Below, one piece after another: positions 24,743-36,425 of a DNA stretch of 64,000 nucleotides. Positions within the stretch are counted from its first letter, which is position 1. Every line of letters starts with the position of its first letter. The position numbers and the translations under genes are program-made. The notes under the pieces are model-generated. The model had not been told where the DNA came from. It searched no databases and saw only the letters and a list, made by a program, of their open reading frames with translations. This stretch comes from Gorsachius magnificus (taxonomy: Eukaryota; Chordata; Aves; Pelecaniformes; Ardeidae): contig CM067081.1 in the NCBI GenBank assembly GCA_034008185.1, positions 155,464,258 to 155,528,257 on the forward strand. Direction: 5' to 3'.

Positions 24743-26864
24743 TGCAAAAGAGAAGTCATTGCTGCTTATTCTTGCCGATAAAAGACATATTTACTAAATG
24801 ACTAAATATCTGCCAAGAGGACCACAACATGCTGGGTGAAAACGAGGGAGAAGTCTCTGTCCCTTTCAGTAATTGCCCTAAGAGTGGTGCTTGTCTGCTC
24901 TGATGAACCGAACTGCTACAGTTGAGTGTGTCGGGTGTTTGTAGCCTCTTAAGTTGTTAAAACACTCTGAATGCAGATTGGCTTCTTTTATTCAATATAC
25001 TATAACATAACCACCCCCTTGACCTGCAGGCCCTTTGGTAAACACACTGGAGGGCAGCCTTCCTTTTTGGTAACTTGGTGTAAATCCATGCCCTCCATCA
25101 AATGCTTCCGAAAAACTTTTTTGCCTGGCCCTCCTGGGGACGGTGCAGCACATGGCTGCCCAATTCTGCACCGACAGCCCACTGGGGCGACGGCTCATCG
25201 TCCACCCTTTCATTTGCCAGAGGAAGCTAATGCTGTCCTCAGGCTGTTGATCTACTGGTCTTCCCTGTCTCATTTTCCAACAGAGCTAAAGCTGCTGGTC
25301 TAAAAATGTGGATTTTCTTCTCTATTTTGGCGGGCTGCAGTTTAAACTGAAATTTAGCCCTAATGGCACAATTTAAATAACCGGGGCCTCATCCACTCTT
25401 GAAAATTACACTCATGCATGGTCCATGAAATTTATTTTTACTGGTATGGCAGTGTTACAACAGATTCCCACATGGACAGAGTTGCATTTCTCGGAGGACG
25501 CCATACTATATTCACACCTTGTTTCTGTGCAGGAATGAGCTAGGTAGTCACAAGCATTTGTATTACATTCTGAATGCCCTACATGAAATTATAAAGGATT
25601 GGGTCAAGCAGTGCAGTGGTACTGTATCGCTACAGTTAGAGGTAGGACTTCTGTGTGTGGACGAGCCCTCTAAAAAGATTAACCTACAGAAAGTTAATAA
25701 AAAGTGCTGTCCTAAATTATTCATGAATCCATTTGTAATGCACTTGCCGGGAGGCTTTTGTTTTTCTCAAACTCCTATTTATTAAAATCTGACAAGAATA
25801 TCGGGTTTTGTTCAATAATAAATCTAAGTCTATGTGAGGCTGGTGATATCCTCATGTAGTAATACAGAATCAAAATGAAGTTACATGGCAGGGGTGAATA
25901 TGTTATTTACTTGGGAAGAATAGATTATTGTTCAGGAGGATTTTATCTTTTACTTGGCATTTTGGAACAAGTAAAAAAAAAAAAACAACCAAACAAACCT
26001 CTGGTTGGGAGATACCCTCTTGGTTTGTGACTGAGGCTTTGATCCTGCAAAGGATTTTAAATGTGCTAAAACTTAGTTAAATATGTGGCTTTGCATGTTC
26101 TGGACCTGTGTTTGCTAAATGAAATAGCTCAGATGATCTTGTTTCATACTTAGCTGTTCTTGTCCTTTTTCCTTAACTTCAGGGGAAGATCACAGAAGTC
26201 ATGCTCCTAGCCTGTGGATTTTGACTTCCAAAGCATGTCCATACACACCCTCTTCTTGTTATGTACTAGAAAAAACTTAGCAAGATTATATACAAAAAGT
26301 AGGAGAAAGGAAGAAAGCCAGGGAGAGAGCTTTTACTGTCTGGGGTACAATAAAAGATGGTAGTCAGTGTGTGCTATACAGCAGTCATTCCGTAAAAGCA
26401 GGCGGAACTTTGCTTGAAAAGCAATTTAAGATATTTTTTCAGTATTTTTAGTTCATTAATTTTAGGGGATTTTTTTTCCCCTTCTCTTTCTCATTCTCTG
26501 TCCTTATTTATAACTGGATAAGGAAAGGAAAACTAGCTGCCTATAGATAGAAAGTTAGAGAAGAGTAAATAAAAAAGAAAGAGCTTAGCTGTAGAAGCAG
26601 AACTGGGAGTTCAGGTGCCTGGTCTGAGTTGGAGGATGATGAATAGATTTGTTTGCATAAACTTAGCTTGTGAGTCACTGTCTCATAAAGGCAGCTTGAG
26701 TAGGAGATGCTCCTGTCCCAAATTTTAGTCCTGGCTGCTTTGAAGCCCAAAATGCACAGTAACATAAGGGCTCTGACTGCAAGGGCTGTCCTCTTATTCC
26801 AGTGGACCAGGGCTGGAGCTCTGCAACTTCCCAGCTTGAAAGAAACCAGAGTGTTTGTCACTCT

Positions 26865-26897
26865 CACACACACACACACACACACACACGCACGCGC
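26865..26897. repeat. (CA)n microsatellite with CG-containing end
   Basis: About twelve CA units (26865-26889) run into a CGCACGCGC tail, which breaks the pure repeat. It is the longest simple dinucleotide repeat in the window and a likely length-polymorphic site. Confidence 0.92.
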
Positions 26898-28675
26898 TTT
26901 GCATGATGTATCATGTGGTGTCTCTTGGTGGTCAGGGTTAAGCTGTCTGGGTAGACATAATCAGCTTCGATTCAGAGTTGGAATTGGGTATTAGGGATTT
27001 GGTCCCTATGAAAAGCTGTGTCGTGGAGGACCATCAGTCACTAACCATTAAATGAGACAAGGAGCTTGATAAACTTGGAGGGGGGAAGAGAAAAGCAAGG
27101 TGTGAGCGTGAGAGGTCAGTATCCATGGCTGATCGTCCTGGGTAGGTTTGGGGTGGCACACATCTTTGCCTTGGGAGCTTGCTTTGCCTCTCTAATGCCA
27201 GAGAGATTGTACAAAGTACATGTGGAAGGGGCATGTAGGGCATTATCCTCTTTTGCCAAAGGCTGTGATCAAAGCACTCTTTAAAATGAGGCCTCAGCTC
27301 TTTCTTATGCATCTATTAGGATTCTGAAGAAAAGTTTGACCATTAACAGACGCTACTTTGCTGTGGTTTAGCAAACTGGGAGAGGTGAAAAAGGTTTATT
27401 TTAATAGAATGTACAACCTGTATCTAAGGTTCAAGTGGATCCTGTGGGTTGGATTTGGGAAATAACAGTTCCCTCTTGAAACCTACCAGAGAAGAAAAGA
27501 TCTCTTCCTTCCTGAAGAAAATTATTTTCTTGTTCTTCTCTGCCATTTCTTTGTTATGAGTTGTGGTGGTACGGGGGTCAAGGTGGACTGTGAAACTCTG
27601 CTTTGGAATCAAGATATTTGTCTGACTTGTTTGCCCCTGGTGAAATCAGTGCTGCTGCAGCTTCATTGCCATGGGAACCTCCAGTTACTAAATTTAATTC
27701 AGCCCAGGGTTTGCTTGTCTGTTCTGTTGCTGCAGTGTAGACAGGTGATAAGCAATATATTGATACTAAGCTATATCATACCAAAATGATTAGGCATCAT
27801 TATTACCACGGTATTGCAGCATCTGTGGTATTGCTCTTGTGTTCTGTTCTGAGCTGCCCGGCCCTCCTGTGCCTGCCTCCAGCCTCCTCTTCCTCACTCC
27901 TGGCAGAGCAATGGTAGCACCGCCTTCATAGTCTTTGTGGTCCAGCAATCGGCAAACGTAGGGACTGCAGGCAACCTCTGCTTGCTGGTGGTACCTCCTT
28001 CCTCCCACCACAGAGCAGCCAAGCACGGAGCGCCCGTGGGCCTTGGGGGGAATGCTGCTGGAGAAGGGAGCTCTGCACCCCTAGGAGCTGTGGGGTTAGG
28101 GTGGGTCCCAGTACTTCTGTGACATCCACAATGGTGTGACCAAGGACAGACCCTGGCTCCAAAGGTCAGATTAAACTGGAAGCAGGAGATAGAGGGTGTA
28201 CAAGCAGAGGGTCAGAGACCTCTATCACCCAGACTTCTAAAGTTTTATTAATTTCTTTAGATTTGGTAGACTTTTTTTTTTCCCCTTATTGGCATTCTGT
28301 AAGGTTCAGATGTATCCATTAGATGGTCATGTTCACGGTAGTGCAGAGCCTGGGGTCTGAGATGCACTCGGTTCCAGTGCTAGTGGAAGTGGTGGAAGTG
28401 TGCCTTTACTGTAGCCGTGCTGAGGGGACTCGTTGTAGACAGGGATTTGCCATGGAAAGACATTTCATGTGGCTAACTGCAGGATAATCGATTTTGTAGG
28501 GTTTTCATGATTATTTGGCTTGTTGGTTACTAATGTTTTGCCCCTCTGTAGTTTGATTTAGTGATACTGCATCACTTCGTACAGAATTCACAGTGAGTGT
28601 AGAGTGTGTAAACCTGTATGTTAAAATGTTGGCTGAGTATTGATTAATCAGTAAAAGGTTTTAAGCCGTTTCCTC

Positions 28676-28749
28676 TAAATTCCAGGACCATGCATCTTAG
28701 TAGTTGAGAAGGTAAATTCCAGGACCATGCATCTTAGTATTTGAGAAGG
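28676..28749. repeat. 37-base tandem duplication just upstream of exon b
   Basis: 28676-28712 and 28713-28749 are head-to-tail copies (TAAATTCCAGGACCATGCAT onward, ending in TTGAGAAGG). They differ at a single base: G at 28704 against T at 28741. The near-identity points to a recent duplication. It lies about 165 bases upstream of the exon b acceptor, outside the splice signal itself. Confidence 0.9.
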
Positions 28750-28912
28750 ATGGGGAAAGATACTGATTTAGCCGCTGGAATATATGTTCTGTGATACTTG
28801 TTCGTGGCAAGTGTTTTCAAGGCAACAGAGGTATTTTAAAGAAGGTGATGGTTCTCTGGTTCATGTTATCTGCTAAAATGGCTCTCTACTTTCTCTCTTT
28901 CTTTCTTTGTAG

Positions 28913-29009
28913 GTACTACATTGGTCGCCAGGTGTTTGTGGTGGTCTCCACACCAGACATGATCAAGCAAATCTTAGTGACTGACTTCAGTAACTTCACC
29001 AACAGAACT
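28913..29009 (+). CDS. TBXAS1: TBXAS1 coding exon b (thromboxane A synthase, partial)
   Basis: 97-base exon. Its first G completes the Gly codon from exon a and the next 32 codons begin [20 protein letters not shown] and end DFSNFTNRT. This matches the beta-1 sheet and B-helix region of TBXAS1 (about human residues 80-111: [20 protein letters not shown] ... FSNFTNRM). The SNFTNR string and the exon phases favour TBXAS1 over its relatives in the CYP3A family. The acceptor is CTTTCTTTGTAG|G and the donor is ACT|GTAAGT; the exon ends in phase 0. The terminal residue is Thr where human has Met, creating an N-R-T sequon next to N-F-T. These residues face the cytosol in microsomal P450s, so glycosylation is not expected. 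Confidence 0.97.
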
Positions 29010-29254
29010 GTAAGTAGATGGAAAGGTTGGCTTTGTGGACGGAGGTGGTGGTACTGTTAATTTGAGCTCAGACTGAAAGTGACTGCAAATAGGGAGGGGG
29101 CAAAAGTGCAACATGGTTCAGCAAAACTTGGAGGTATATAAACTCACTATATACATTTCAAAGACTCGTCTTACCAGGACGCTCTGAGGATGAATGTCCT
29201 TAGAAGAGATACAATGCCCTTGTGGCTGAGGCCCCAGGTGGATGCTGAAGGTGG

Positions 29255-29375
29255 AAAGGATTTCAGTATCCAGTCTTGCCACCGACCTCCTGTGCAATCC
29301 TGAGAAAATCACTTACTAGCTCTCCTCCTTGTTCTCGATCTGTAACATGGGGCCAGTGCTGTTTGCTTTCTCCCA
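29255..29375 (+). repeat. MIR/CORE-SINE-like fragment
   Basis: The order TTGCCACCGACCTCCTGTG, AAATCACTTACTAGCTCT, CTGTAACATGGGGCC follows the MIR core (CTGCCACTGACCTGCTGTGTGACC, AAGTCACTTAACC, CATCTGTAAAATGGGG). It is heavily diverged, consistent with an ancient insertion, and begins about 250 bases downstream of exon b. Confidence 0.65.
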
Positions 29376-30603
29376 CCCATGGTCTGTTTTTGGTTTTTAG
29401 ACTTTCTAAGGCAGGAGCGGGCTGCTTGGGACAGGGACATGCCTCCTGCAGCTAACATGGGTTGCTTTGTCATGCTTACTGCTCTGAAAACAACAAATAG
29501 CAAAGAATGAATTTGGGGTTAGCAAGGACTTACACATACGCTGTTGGTTACTTATTTTACTTGTCTATATACACATCTAGATTAAAAAATTCTGGTTAGT
29601 ACTGGTTAGAACAAATAATGAGGGGGGAATGGCCAGAGGATAGTAAAGGTTTCCAGCGGTTCCTCAGCATTTTACAAGGAAATACTGTCACGGTGACCGC
29701 ACGCTGCCTTGGCACCATCCGGTCCCTGCTTCCTCCTGGCCCCTTTGTATGCTCAAACCTGCTCACATAAACTCACGTGTATTCAGGAGTGTTGTTTGTG
29801 CCCTCAGGGAAAATTTCATTTCCCATCAGCTGTCTGCCTCCCCTGCCCCTCTGATCCTCTCTGCAACCAGACAGTCTGTTTGCAGACTGCTTGTCTCCTT
29901 TGCTTGCTTCTTTTGGTACATGAGGTTCATCTTGTGACTACCTGCATCTTACTAAATAACCACTTGTTCCAGTTGTGCTCTGTTCTGCCTGTAACTCATA
30001 TTGGAATGGAAGAATCCCAGTGCGCAAGCTTCTAAGGCTCAACTCGTTGTGTGTGGCAAAGGTCTTTTCCCCATTTTCTCTGTATTTGAAGGAATTTCCC
30101 ACTCCTTCCCTCTTCCGCCCCCAAGAAGGAACCCTATTTCTTCCTGTCTATAGCTTTCCCATGCTTTTCTCCTGGATATTGGATAGGAATGGATTGCACC
30201 CACTATTCATAGCAGTAGCTGGTGCCCAAATAACACCTCCCTGAAATTAGAGAGCATTCCTTTGATGGTACATTCAGATACTCATTCTGTTCTTAATTTT
30301 AGTCAGCTTTGTCATTTGAATATAGCTGTCTGTGCATTGTCACCCTTCTTATTTGGCAAAATATTTCTTTCTCTCCAGACTTTTATGGTCAGAGGTTTCT
30401 CTCTCTGTCTTGTGGTCTGTAACGTTTGCATTCCTCTCTCAAGTTCAGGTAGGTCAGGTCACTATAGCCAGTCTCTCTCTTACTTTCTCCCCTTTTTTTC
30501 TTCATCAGGGATCTGTTAGGTGTAGCTGTCTGTGTATGTTCCTATCTTGCTCTTTTCACTTGACTGTCCCCTGAGCCATTTGTGGCTTTTCCTGCACAGT
30601 ATC

Positions 30604-30702
30604 CTGCTTTATGGATGAGGAGCTGAGGCACAGACTGAGTGACATCCCCGCCGCTAACCAGAAAGCCCGTGGCAGATAAGAAAATTTAACTCCTAGTCCT
30701 CT
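30604..30702 (-). repeat. MIR/CORE-SINE-like fragment, reverse orientation
   Basis: On the + strand it reads TTTATGGATGAGGAGCTGAG, then GCACAGACTGAGTGACAT, CCAGAAAGCCCGTGGCAGA and TAACTCCTAGTCCTC. That is the reverse complement of the MIR pattern (ATTTTACAGATGAGGAAACTGAGGCACAGAG... AGTGACTTGCC ... GGCAGAG ... CCAGGTC). The match extends over nearly 100 bases, so chance is unlikely. Confidence 0.65.
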
Positions 30703-33700
30703 CTTTAACAAAATGAACCATTTACCCCCTGTGACTGTTGCTATTTCTGGCTTACTTAATGCCCATGAGTCTAATTCAGATGAACTTGCTTCATCTTGTA
30801 TGCTTTTATCTGCTTCTTGCATGGTCTTCTCACACAGCTACAACCTTTGAGCGTTGTTATTTCTCACTTTCCATTTTGTTCCCCCGTGTTCCAGCCATTG
30901 CTTTTCACTTACTGAGGATAAGCAGCCTTCTGTTTCTGGGCCCTTCCACATCTAACCTGGGGATCTTTTTCCCCTCATGAATCTTCACACTGGAAGCTGC
31001 CTCTCCTCCTTTAGTTCACAATCAGCTCTTTTGGTGAAGTGTTTGGCTAGCCTGTATGCTAATGATTCTATAGGAAAATAAATAATGCTGGATGGTATGT
31101 AATGAAGGCCAGTGGAATTTATTCAGAAGTGATTTTGGTTGTATGTGAATAATGGCTGAAGGGTGAGAGTGAGAAAAGCACTTTCCAAGTAATAGAATTC
31201 TTTCCTCTCATATTGACTGAATAAATGTCGTTTTAAGACTTTTAATAGGCTTGCTTATGTTTATATATTTTGAAATTACTCAAAGCAAGCTCCTCTACTT
31301 TAAGTGACCATTTCTATTTGCCAGTGGAGAATTCAAAAAGCAAAATACCTTATTTTACCATTTCTTCCCCAAACAGTCTACTGATGAGTGGTTATAGAAT
31401 TGACTTTGGAGTCAGTGCTGTTCACAAAGCTGGGCTAACATCTTTCAGTCTGGACATGGCAGGTGCTTATTATTTCAACCCAAAGCCTTTTTTTAGCTTA
31501 AGAGTGTCAGTCTTTAAGGGTAGAAGGATGGGAAAGGGGGTGAGACCACTGGGTTTGAACAGGCCTGAGGAACAGGCCTTTTCTTTTCTTCCCCACCTCC
31601 CCACATGCATTTCCAAAATCATGATTTGTACCTCCTCCACCAGAAGTGAAATGTGAGTTATCTAACCCAGAATGCCACCAGGAGAGATTGTTCACCACAT
31701 TCTGTAGCAGTTGTATCAATCGTATATTAACGAAGTGTCACTAAGTTGCAGGCTGTGCAGAACTAATCCTAAAAGCTAAGTGTATTAGGGGGTAGAAAAA
31801 GTTTGTATTCCATGCTTATTTTTCTGTTCTTTCAATTAATGTTCGTATATATATTGGAGTAAGGGACAATAGGAAATAGAACTCGGGAAGGGTTGCAAGC
31901 AGTGGGTGATGTACTTGATAGACAGGAGGGGATAAGATGATGATGCAGTGAACTCTGAGCTTTTATTAAAGCTGTCTATAAGTGATGTCATGCCACTGAG
32001 TGCTCCTAAGAAGAATGACCTTAATCTGGGATTGAACACTTGCTGGCTACTTGCTGGGAAGTCATCAGAAGACCTTTATGGAGTCAGGGGGGTTTAATCA
32101 CCTGAGAGGACTCTTTTGGAAGCATCTTGTATCCTGTCTCCACATCCAGAGAGACCTGGACCACTTCTACACTTCTCTCACATGGGCCCTATCTGCTCAC
32201 TCATTATATGGGCAAAGGAGATTTTGCATGTGAACAGAAGCCAAACTCCTGTTAATTTTATCCAATTATGTTTCCCTTTGATTTTATACATTTCACATCT
32301 TCACTATTAATATCTTTTGAATACGGCTGTAAAAAGCCTTTTAGGTTCCCTTGCTCTCTTCTGTTGTTTCTGAGTTACTGATTAGTAGTTCTTGTGACAG
32401 AAGTGTATGGTGACTGCAGATCAAATCTGCATTAAGGTTCACTTCCTTTTAGAACAAGCAACCAAGTCTAGCACGCAGGGTGTTATTCCCCTGTAGGCAT
32501 GGGGTGTATTTATTGTTAACTGTATAATCACAAGAAGGCAATAATGACATTCTACTTTCCCACTTAATTTTGACTTCATTAAGGTGAGCATTGTAGCCAT
32601 TTAAAAACAAAAATGTCTACTGTAATGTACCTTCACACTTGAGACATATGAAGCCTTTTCCCTATGTTTTTAATTATAGTTGAAGAAGAAAAGATGAAAA
32701 TTAGCTTATAGACCTTTTGCCAAAAAATATGGAATTGATTTTAATTTAGGTTAACCATGGAAACCTCAGCCAGTATTCTAGGCAGGGCTGTGCCGCAGTA
32801 AATGATACCTTTTTCTCACAACTGTGGTATTCGTCTCTTGAATAGAAGTTTTCTTTTAAGAGCACTAAGACTGTTTTTAGCTGCATTACTGTGTTGTGGG
32901 TGAGATAGGTTTATGATGTTTGTTGCATTCTGCCAGGTGGGATAATGATGTACAATCTGTTTTCAGATTGTTTTAATTTCTGCATTGAAAATTTGGGTTT
33001 GAATTAGTACTTGAGAATCATTAAACTGTACTTTTAAAAATTTAAGAACAGAATGTTATGATGGGGCAATGTGAAGAGAGATGTTACCTGGAATGTAATT
33101 TTAAATGATGCAGAAGTTGTAGGCCAAAGTGTTGCTAAAAATGTGGATCGGTGAGCCCAAAGGCAAAGGTATGTGCTGGCTAGTCAGGGTTTGTCAGGCT
33201 GCTGGAGTCAGGGCTCTGCCAGGATCCATGTGGCTGTCACAAGTGGAAACTAGTAGTTGCTCCAGACCAAATCCTTAAATCTGCATGCCAACCAGCTGGA
33301 GGAGGGTGACATTTTAAAATACAAAAATCTACATCAATTCCAATAGCTATGAGAAAACACCACTGTTTTCTCATGAGGAGCTTTGCTGCTACACTGGAAA
33401 AAGTATTGATTAACAAGCAGTAAGAAATGGTAAAAGTAAGAACCAAAAAGTAGCATGGAAGTTGATATAACATGGCAGTACAAATTCCTTGTATCCCCCT
33501 TGAAGGAAAAGACAGTTGCCTGAGCTGCTTTTCTTTTTGCTTCTGTCTGTCCTTCCCCTTCCCCTCCTCCTAGTTCATCTGTGTGGGATATGATTTCTCT
33601 TTTTGTGCGTAGAATTTGCCAAAGCAGTTGGCCTCGTCTTTATTTTGCTAAATCTGTAAAGCTTCAGGCCTACCTGTGGCATTAAACAAATAAAATACAG

Positions 33701-33839
33701 CCACCAAATAGGGAGGAGCTTGTTTTCTGCATCTTGTTCAGCTGTGGGCCAGGACGGGTGCCATACCCCTGCATTGGCTTTTCTTTCTGGTCTCTTGTTA
33801 GGGGCCACAGTACTGGCAAGAAACGTGGCTGTGTGTATT

Positions 33840-33922
33840 GCTCTGTCAAAGGTCTATCCAAATTTGATACCAGATGCCCTCCAGAGGTTCCTTCCAACCT
33901 CGGCCATCCTGTAATTCTGTGA
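33840..33922 (+). mobile_element. CR1 LINE 3' end (truncated)
   Basis: The segment CCAGATGCCCTCCAGAGGTT, CCTTCCAACCTCGGCCATCC and TGTAATTCTGTGA matches the well-known CR1 3' terminus (GATGACCTCCAGAGGTCCCTTCCAACC ... ATTCTGTGATTCTGTGA). The 5' boundary is unclear because CR1 copies are usually 5'-truncated; related sequence may begin near 33660. CR1 is the dominant retrotransposon of birds and other sauropsids. No coding capacity remains. Confidence 0.8.
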
Positions 33923-33926
33923 ATTT

Positions 33927-34005
33927 TGAGTCAGGCCCTCAGCCAGCATGAGTCAGCGTACTTCCATTAACTTCAGATGACCCTACACCGACTTATAGCA
34001 ATTAT
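33927..34005. repeat. Palindromic ancient interspersed repeat next to CR1 end
   Basis: GTCAGGCCCTCAGCCAGCAT, GAGTCAGCGTACTTCCATTA, ACTTCAG and CTACACCGACTTAT resemble a sauropsid repeat with the pattern ATCAGGCCCTCAGCTGGTGT, AATCAGCGTAGCTCCATTGA, CTTCAATGGAGCTACGCCGA. It abuts the CR1 3' terminus at 33922, so one element may have inserted beside or into the other. The family name is not known to me. Confidence 0.55.
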
Positions 34006-35340
34006 GCATCCCCAGAGCAGGGCTGGGATGCACAACTGGCTTCCAACAGCTCAGTGTGGTGCCTCAGGAGCTGACTCTGCATGTGTGTGTGCATGTGTTC
34101 TTGGCCTTTTGCAAGGGAAGGGCCACTCGCATGTCTCTTGCAAGATCTTACTTGATGCCTTCTGCCTTGATTTTTGGAGTACAAGGCATTGCCTGTACGC
34201 AGCAGACCCGCTGACATGCTGTCAGTCAGGAAACCTCGGTAATTCAGTTGTGTATCCAAACCCATAGTCTGATCCAGCTTATGGGCTGGGCTCTTTCTTC
34301 AGTCCCTCTCTTGCAAATATGGTTTATTGTTTTGAAAAATAAACCCACCAACGTGTTCATCTGGAGACATGTCACGCAAAAATAGTTAAGGAATGAAAAG
34401 CTGTGTACTGTTGCCAAAAGACGCATATACACGCTGTCTTGACCTTGTACCCTTGGTTGTTTGGTTTTGAAATGTTTCTTTTCTTCAAACTGCACATCCT
34501 AGGATTATTCCTGGTTGTGTCTATGCCATCGTCATCATCCTTTCATGTGAATTTCTTAGTTTATTTCCAAACTGTTGTTGCAAAGTGCGATGAACTTGGT
34601 TTGTAAACAGATGATGAGTGTGCTTTGTCAGAGGCTCACCTTCGCCTGGGTGCGTGTTTTGGAGTACTAGTGACACACAGTATGACAGTGGGTAAGTCAA
34701 TATTTGGAAAATGATTCAAACAAATGAGGAAAAAAAAAGGTGAAATTATATATATAATGAGATCTTAATTTTTCCACCCTTTAAAATGACTCTTCAGTGG
34801 GATGGTTTAGTACACAAGTGATGTTCCAGTGTGTGCTAATAATTTGGTTGTGATATTTAGTTTTAAAAACAAGCTGGGTTTTGTGGCAGCAGAGGAAAGG
34901 AACGTGCTGTAAATTTCTTAATTGCTTCAGACTTTTTAGCTATGTTTTTTCATTTTCCCATTCTTTTATCTTGTTTCATCTTGGTTTTTGTTGGGTTCAC
35001 ATAGGATGTGAAAGGCGACCAGTATAACGCTTCTGGATTAGTTGTTACACCTGGATGTGTGCATGTGTTCATATTTGTATATATTTATGGATGCATAGAG
35101 ATGCACCCATATTGATTTGTGGTCTCTTTGTGAATTTGAGGAGATGCTGAATCTCTTGTCCTCGCTAGGGCGTTGCAGACATCAGTCGTGCCATATCTTA
35201 TTATAGAAACTTGACAAAATGTGCCTCTTTGTACCTGCTGTGGTGGTGTTTCAGTTCCTGATGCAGCAAAGCCATCATACTTGGTGGCAGGCCATGCCTT
35301 GAACATCCAGTTCTTTGTGATACAAAGCTGCAATGTTCTC

Positions 35341-35361
35341 TCCTCCCTCCCTCCCTCCCTT
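35341..35361. repeat. (CCTC)n tract
   Basis: Five CCTC-type units in a row, ending in CCCTTTGTAG. Together they mimic a splice acceptor, but no exon-like sequence follows. Confidence 0.85.
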
Positions 35362-36317
35362 TGTAGGACAAATTCAAGCAAGTGCCGATCCTGCCACATG
35401 TACAATGAGGCTCAGTCTCATTGAGCTGAGAATATTCAGTGCTTCCAGAAATCATTCTGTGCCTTATGAGGATAAGTGAAAAGGTGTCCAAGCAGTGAAT
35501 TTATTAAGATTTACTTTTTTGCCTAGCAGTTTTCTACAGCTGCTAGATCATAGTTGGTTTGAAATCTTGGCTGGTTCAGCGTCATTATAGAAAGGGAATT
35601 ATGCTAGCAGGGAATGCGTTTGGCTGTATAGCACTTAACTGTTTAATATTAATTTGTTTGACTGCATATTTGTGGGTGCTGTTGTACAGCCATGTGAGCC
35701 CAGATGCCTTTCCAGTGCCAGTCCCTGCCAGGGAGCTGAGCAAGGGCTCTTATCCTTGTTTTGACCTGATGGTTCTCACTGGGCTGTGCTGGAGCAGGAG
35801 CTCCTAGGCTCAACAACCATAATGAAGTATCTGCTTTCTTTCCCTAGTGTGCCTCCACAGCTGTCTTCTAGACATACTAGGATACATTTCTAGCTTTGAC
35901 ACCTTCTTTACCTGGTAAAATAGCTTTTAGTTCTGGATTTCTTTTTTCTTTCCTGTTTTTGCTTTCAGAGCTTCCTGGTTAATTTTTCTGAGCAATTAAA
36001 TCCAGTTTTGTTTAAATGTTTTAAAGTAGCAGTGCCTATGCTTGCAATAGACACTTTAAAATTAAAATAATAAATATTGAGAGGGTAATTTCTTTCAGAC
36101 TGTGTATGGCTTTTTATGCATGCACAACAAATTGCCCCTTATTCCCCATATGCTGAAGCTAATAGCACAAAACTAATGTAGTCAAATGATCACTGCTATT
36201 GACTGTAAAACTAATCAGACTTTGGCATCAGTTAGTCTTAAAGAAAGACTTGACATATTAGTAGACTGTGTTCGGGGAACCACCTGATCCTCTGAATCCC
36301 AGTGAGGTGAAGTCTGG

Positions 36318-36425
36318 TTTTGTGATTAGGGCTCTAGGTTGGGATTTAGGAGCTCTGAGCTCAGTTTTTGGCTTTTCTACAGAATTCCTGTGTTCACAAG
36401 GGCAAATCATTTAGGAAGTGCTTTG
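36318..36425 (+). repeat. MIR/CORE-SINE-like fragment (tRNA-related head and core)
   Basis: GTGATTAGGGCTCTAGGTTG, GGATTTAGGAGCTCTGAGCT, CAGTTTTTGGCTTTTCTACA, TTCCTGTGTTCACAAGGGCA and AATCATTTAGG follow the MIR head and core (GTGGTTAGAGCACTAGACTG, GGAGTCAGGAGACCTGGGTT, CAATTCCTGGCTCTGCCACA, TTCCTGTGTGACCTTGGGCA, AGTCACTTAGG). This is the best-preserved MIR-like copy in the window. Confidence 0.72.

Larger units (their letters stand above)
6362..28912 (+). other. TBXAS1: TBXAS1 intron between exons a and b (22.6 kb)
   Basis: It runs from donor GTAAGT at 6362 to acceptor TTTCTTTGTAG at 28912, where a long CT-rich tract precedes the AG. Content is mostly unique AT-rich intron. Recognisable items are a palindromic sauropsid-type repeat (11.5-11.6 kb), an open exon-like block at 16.8-17.0 kb, an A-tract flanked by an inverted repeat (20.9-21.1 kb), a CpG-enriched stretch (21.3-22.8 kb), a MIR-like fragment (23.4 kb), two CA microsatellites (24.7 and 26.9 kb), a GC-rich block at 27.84-28.17 kb without gene structure, and a 37-base tandem duplication at 28.7 kb. 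I found no other gene on either strand. Confidence 0.85.

Noticed and set aside
27840..28170. GC-rich block with overlapping minus-strand frames
   Set aside because: Considered as a possible processed pseudogene, but no protein family was recognised, no poly(A) tail follows, and frames overlap in different registers.
35341..35375. Acceptor-like (CCTC)n ... TTTGTAG followed by short open sequence
   Set aside because: No donor with coding-like sequence after it and no match to TBXAS1. The pyrimidine tract is a simple repeat.
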